Shown here: positions 61,638 to 64,000 of the stretch, piece after piece
Layout of the letters: each line of letters opens with the position of its first letter
Numbering within the stretch: position 1 is the stretch's first letter
Source of the DNA: Paraburkholderia diazotrophica
Lineage (GTDB): Bacteria; Pseudomonadota; Gammaproteobacteria; Burkholderiales; Burkholderiaceae
Length of the DNA: 64,000 bases
NCBI RefSeq assembly: GCF_900108945.1
Contig: NZ_FNYE01000015.1
Location: 62,001-126,000 of the forward strand
Reading direction: 5' to 3'
Notes under the pieces: model-generated
Seen by the model: the letters and a program-made list of their open reading frames with translations, nothing else
Databases searched by the model: none
What the model was told of the DNA's origin: nothing
Translations under genes and position numbers: made by a program

Positions 61638-62294
61638 CTACACCATGATGAATCCGCGCCGCATTCCGAGCATCACCGCTTCCGTGCGGTTGGTCGCGCC
61701 GAGTTTGCCGAAGATGGAGGAGAGGTGAAATTTCACGGTGTTGTCCGAGATGTCGAGTTGCCGCGCGATCTCCTTGTTGCCGAGTCCGTCGGCGAGCATC
61801 GCCAGCACTTCGATCTCGCGCAACGTCAACGCTTCGAACGGTTCGCCGGAGGCCGTCTCGCGCGCTGGTTTTCGTTCGGCCAGCAGCTTTGCGAGGATGT
61901 CGGGCGACAGCACGCAAAGGCCCGCGGCGACGGCTTCGATCGACGCGACGATTTCGGCCGGCATCGCACTGCGCGGCAGGATCGCCAACGCATCGGCGGG
62001 CGGTGCATCGAGAATCCAGTCACTGTCCGTCTCGGCGCTCAACAGGACGAGCGCCGGTGGCGCGTGCGCGAGTTCGAATAACGTCTTGAGCGCGTCGCTC
62101 ACGTCCGGCTCGATGTCGATCACGACCACATCCGGCACCGAACCGGCGAGGCAATCGACGAGTGTTTCAGCATCGGCTGCACTACCGAGGAACTCAAGTG
62201 CCGGGTTCGCCTCGACAAGCGCTTTGACAAGCGTTTGCAGGCTCGTGCGCACCTGCGACGATGCCGCAATCACCGCGACCCTCACGGGCGCCAT
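61638..62294 (-). CDS. NarL/LuxR-type response regulator with degenerate receiver
   Basis: About 218 residues (start MAPVRVAV at 62294 with AGAGGG upstream; 62318 is an alternative). The C-terminal LuxR helix-turn-helix is intact: FEALTLREIEVLAMLADGLG, then NKEIARQLDISDNTVKFHLS. The receiver domain keeps the phospho-acceptor-like Asp in VVVIDIEP, but the acidic pair after the first strand is missing (RVAVIAASS) and the conserved Lys is Arg (ILPRSA). Phosphorylation-dependent switching is therefore doubtful. It is downstream of, and probably co-transcribed with, the HtrA-like gene; no histidine kinase is near. Confidence 0.87.
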   Translation of the reverse strand: MAPVRVAVIAASSQVRTSLQTLVKALVEANPALEFLGSAADAETLVDCLAGSVPDVVVIDIEPDVSDALKTLFELAHAPPALVLLSAETDSDWILDAPPADALAILPRSAMPAEIVASIEAVAAGLCVLSPDILAKLLAERKPARETASGEPFEALTLREIEVLAMLADGLGNKEIARQLDISDNTVKFHLSSIFGKLGATNRTEAVMLGMRRGFIMV

Positions 62295-62336
62295 GTGTAC
62301 CCTCTGTCCATTCGACATTTCGCCGCTTCCCGGACC

Positions 62337-63275
62337 TCATCTGCACGCATTCCGTTGAGGGCGTTCGCCCACCGTTATAGAACACGCATGGCGTTCGCCA
62401 CCTCGGATCAACGCGATTTGCAACTGCTGTCCAATGCTTGCGGAGCCCAGCGCGGCGTGCACGTCGTTCATGTCGCGGCAAGGCTTGCCGTCCAGTTCGA
62501 TCAGCACATCGCCGATCAGCACGCCCGCCTGTTCCGCAGGACCGCCCGGCGCCAGCGAATTGATCAGCAATCCGCTGCTGAACGGCAGGCTCATTTTGTC
62601 GACCCATGCGTCGAGCAGGCTGACCTGCTGCGTGCCGACGCCAAGATAGCCCCGTGCGACGCGCCCCTTGGCCAACAGCTCATCGGTGACGCGCTCCACG
62701 GTCATGCCGGGAATCACCATGCCGGCGCCGCGCATCAGTGCCGATGTGCAGATGCCCATGACTTGCCCGCGCATATCCGCGAGCGCTGCGCCTGAGAAAC
62801 CCGGGCGCAGGCCGCCGTCCAGTCGCACGAACGCATCGAGCTGTCCGCCTCTCCATGTGCGCCAGGAACCTCCTGTGCTGCCGATCACGCCGAAATCAGC
62901 GCTGACGCCGAGTTCGTCCGCGCGCGCGACGGCGAGCGCAAGATGACCGGGCTTCAGTGAGCGTGCATCGCCGGAGTCGATTGGGTCCAGGTCCACGCCG
63001 TCCAGTTTCAGCACGCCGATATCGGTGCCCGGGTCCAGGCCCGCGAGGAGTGCGGAGACTGTACGTCCATCGGGCAACGTGACTTTGATCCCGTCCTCAC
63101 GCCTGATCGTGTGTGCAGCTGTCACGACCACGCCATGTCGCCAGATTACCCCACTTGACGGCATGCGATGCCGGCCGTGTACTGCCACGACACTTCTTCC
63201 GATTCGCCCGGCAATGTCTGCCAGATTGTCCGAGAAATCCATCAAAGGATTTCCGCTCGAAGATGTGGTTTCCAT
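62337..63275 (-). CDS. HtrA-like serine protease with PDZ domain, no signal peptide
   Basis: A 312-residue trypsin-fold protease. Catalytic residues are H55 in VVTAAHTI, D85 in DPGTDIGVLKL and S161 in LRPGFSGAAL (the usual GNSGGPL is altered around the serine). One PDZ domain follows (about residues 208-300, GYLGVGTQQVSL, then GGPAEQAGVLIGDVLIELDG). DegP/DegS relatives have a signal peptide or membrane anchor; this protein has neither, only a polar N-terminus (METTSSSGNPLMDFSDNLAD), so it should be cytoplasmic. It precedes the response regulator by 19-43 bp on the same strand. Confidence 0.88.
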   Translation of the reverse strand: METTSSSGNPLMDFSDNLADIAGRIGRSVVAVHGRHRMPSSGVIWRHGVVVTAAHTIRREDGIKVTLPDGRTVSALLAGLDPGTDIGVLKLDGVDLDPIDSGDARSLKPGHLALAVARADELGVSADFGVIGSTGGSWRTWRGGQLDAFVRLDGGLRPGFSGAALADMRGQVMGICTSALMRGAGMVIPGMTVERVTDELLAKGRVARGYLGVGTQQVSLLDAWVDKMSLPFSSGLLINSLAPGGPAEQAGVLIGDVLIELDGKPCRDMNDVHAALGSASIGQQLQIALIRGGERHACSITVGERPQRNACR

Positions 63276-63547
63276 TTCAAGTCTCCTGCCAGTTGCAATG
63301 CGACCTGCTTGCGCGTCGCGTCATCGATCGCGCGGCTATCCGCGCGGACAGTGTGGTGACGACGGATTCACAATGACAGAAGAAGAGAGGGCGCACACCA
63401 CCCAAATGGGTAGCCGGGCAGGTGCAGTGTGGATTTCACGGCGCGGCGTGAGGCAGAGATCTACCGTGAGGCCGCCATTGACGAAGCCGCACAGCGCGAA
63501 GTGCATCGGCTGCTTTGCTTGCAGGACGATCAAAATGCCAGCAAACG

Positions 63548-64000
63548 CTAGGCAAGCAACGACAACGCATCGGCGAGCGAGAGCACCGTTGTGCGCGAAT
63601 CGAACGCCGTTGAAAAAAGATGATCGTGCACGACCTGATCCGGGTCGTAGCAGCAATCCTTGACCGTGAACAGGCGGAAGTCCGCATCGCTCGCGTACGC
63701 AACCGACGACAGCACGACACCCGTCGACGCAATGCCCACCATGATCAGTGTATCGATACCTTGGGCGCAAAGCCGCGCCTGCAGATCGGTACCAAAGAAC
63801 ACGCTGGCGCGATGCGCGATGATGAGCGGTTCGGTAGCCTGCTGGCCGAGTTCCGGCGCGATCTGGTCGTCGATGAAAAGACCGAGTTGCTTGATTCCCT
63901 GGCCGTTCCTGTTCAACGGACTGACTTCCGGATAGCCCGGACTAAAGTGGATCTTGGCGAAATAGACACTGACGCTTTTGGCCCGCGCGGCGTCGCACAG
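63548..64000 (-). CDS. Isochorismatase-family hydrolase, partial
   Basis: The frame is open to the right edge, so about the last 150 residues are seen. LCDAARAKSVSVYFAKIHFS and LPIIAHRASVFFGTDLQARL-like text are followed by TLIMVGIASTGVVLSSVAYA, the conserved cis-peptide region. In most cysteine hydrolases the cysteine nucleophile lies here (T-x-x-C-V); this subgroup has Gly (STGVVLSS), as in isochorismatases that use Asp/Lys without Cys. The N-terminal Asp is outside the window. The function is unknown. Confidence 0.8.
   Translation of the reverse strand: MCDAARAKSVSVYFAKIHFSPGYPEVSPLNRNGQGIKQLGLFIDDQIAPELGQQATEPLIIAHRASVFFGTDLQARLCAQGIDTLIMVGIASTGVVLSSVAYASDADFRLFTVKDCCYDPDQVVHDHLFSTAFDSRTTVLSLADALSLLA

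Noticed and set aside
1..64000. CRISPR array, tRNA, rRNA, prophage or integrase gene
   Set aside because: No regularly spaced repeats, no cloverleaf or rRNA sequence, and no phage structural or integrase gene was seen by reading both strands; weak tRNA-like sequences cannot be excluded without a scan.

Overview
The window is 64 kb of GC-rich chromosome with a betaproteobacterial look. The OmpC-like porin, the many LysR/TetR/MarR regulators next to catabolic genes, and the ferulate genes point to a Burkholderiaceae member, most likely Paraburkholderia, Caballeronia or Burkholderia. This is inference from gene content; no rRNA or tRNA gene is visible to anchor it. The region reads as accessory metabolism: efflux pumps, stress and detoxification enzymes, plant-aromatic degradation and a polyol uptake operon, with decayed insertion-sequence pieces at several junctions.

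Layout. 1-4.8 kb: tail of a MocR-type regulator/aminotransferase, a small winged-helix protein, a FUSC exporter, a LysE exporter, a GNAT acetyltransferase, and a nemA-like ene-reductase behind an ArsR regulator with a candidate operator. 4.9-6.4 kb: AT-richer junk with a direct repeat and a frameshifted Asp/Glu-racemase/maleate-isomerase relic. 6.4-16.2 kb: a chemotaxis receptor, then a patchwork of TetR regulators, an NTF2-like protein, a methyltransferase, dehydrogenases, a thioredoxin-reductase-like flavoprotein and an aldo/keto reductase, with an IS5-type transposase tail. 16.4-20.7 kb: EmrAB-like efflux operon with its own outer-membrane lipoprotein. 21-24.7 kb: small proteins, a monooxygenase-like protein facing a LysR regulator, mug, and a GlxA-type AraC regulator. 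25-29.2 kb: stand-alone acetolactate-synthase-like enzyme, ArsR regulator, truncated aspartate racemase and aspA. 29.4-37.6 kb: RND efflux cluster split around its TetR regulator, with palindromes in both promoter regions.

38.8-48.3 kb is the best-defined unit. It is a ferulate utilisation island: tannase/feruloyl-esterase-family lipoprotein, porin and aromatic-acid MFS transporter on the plus strand, and ech-vdh-fcs-marR on the minus strand. The shared control region carries four near-identical TATCAGG-N3-CCTGATA palindromes, so one MarR repressor probably controls ester hydrolysis, entry, uptake, CoA activation, chain shortening and vanillin oxidation together.

50-58.5 kb: a LacI regulator and an ABC operon (binding protein, two permeases, a 64-residue membrane protein, two different ATPases) laid out like the rhizobial glycerol importer GlpSTPQUV but fused to DhaL and DhaK kinase subunits, with no DhaM. 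59-64 kb: a small secreted protein, a DHA2 drug exporter, an HtrA-like protease without a signal peptide coupled to a response regulator whose receiver lacks its acidic pocket, and the start of an isochorismatase-family gene that runs off the right edge.
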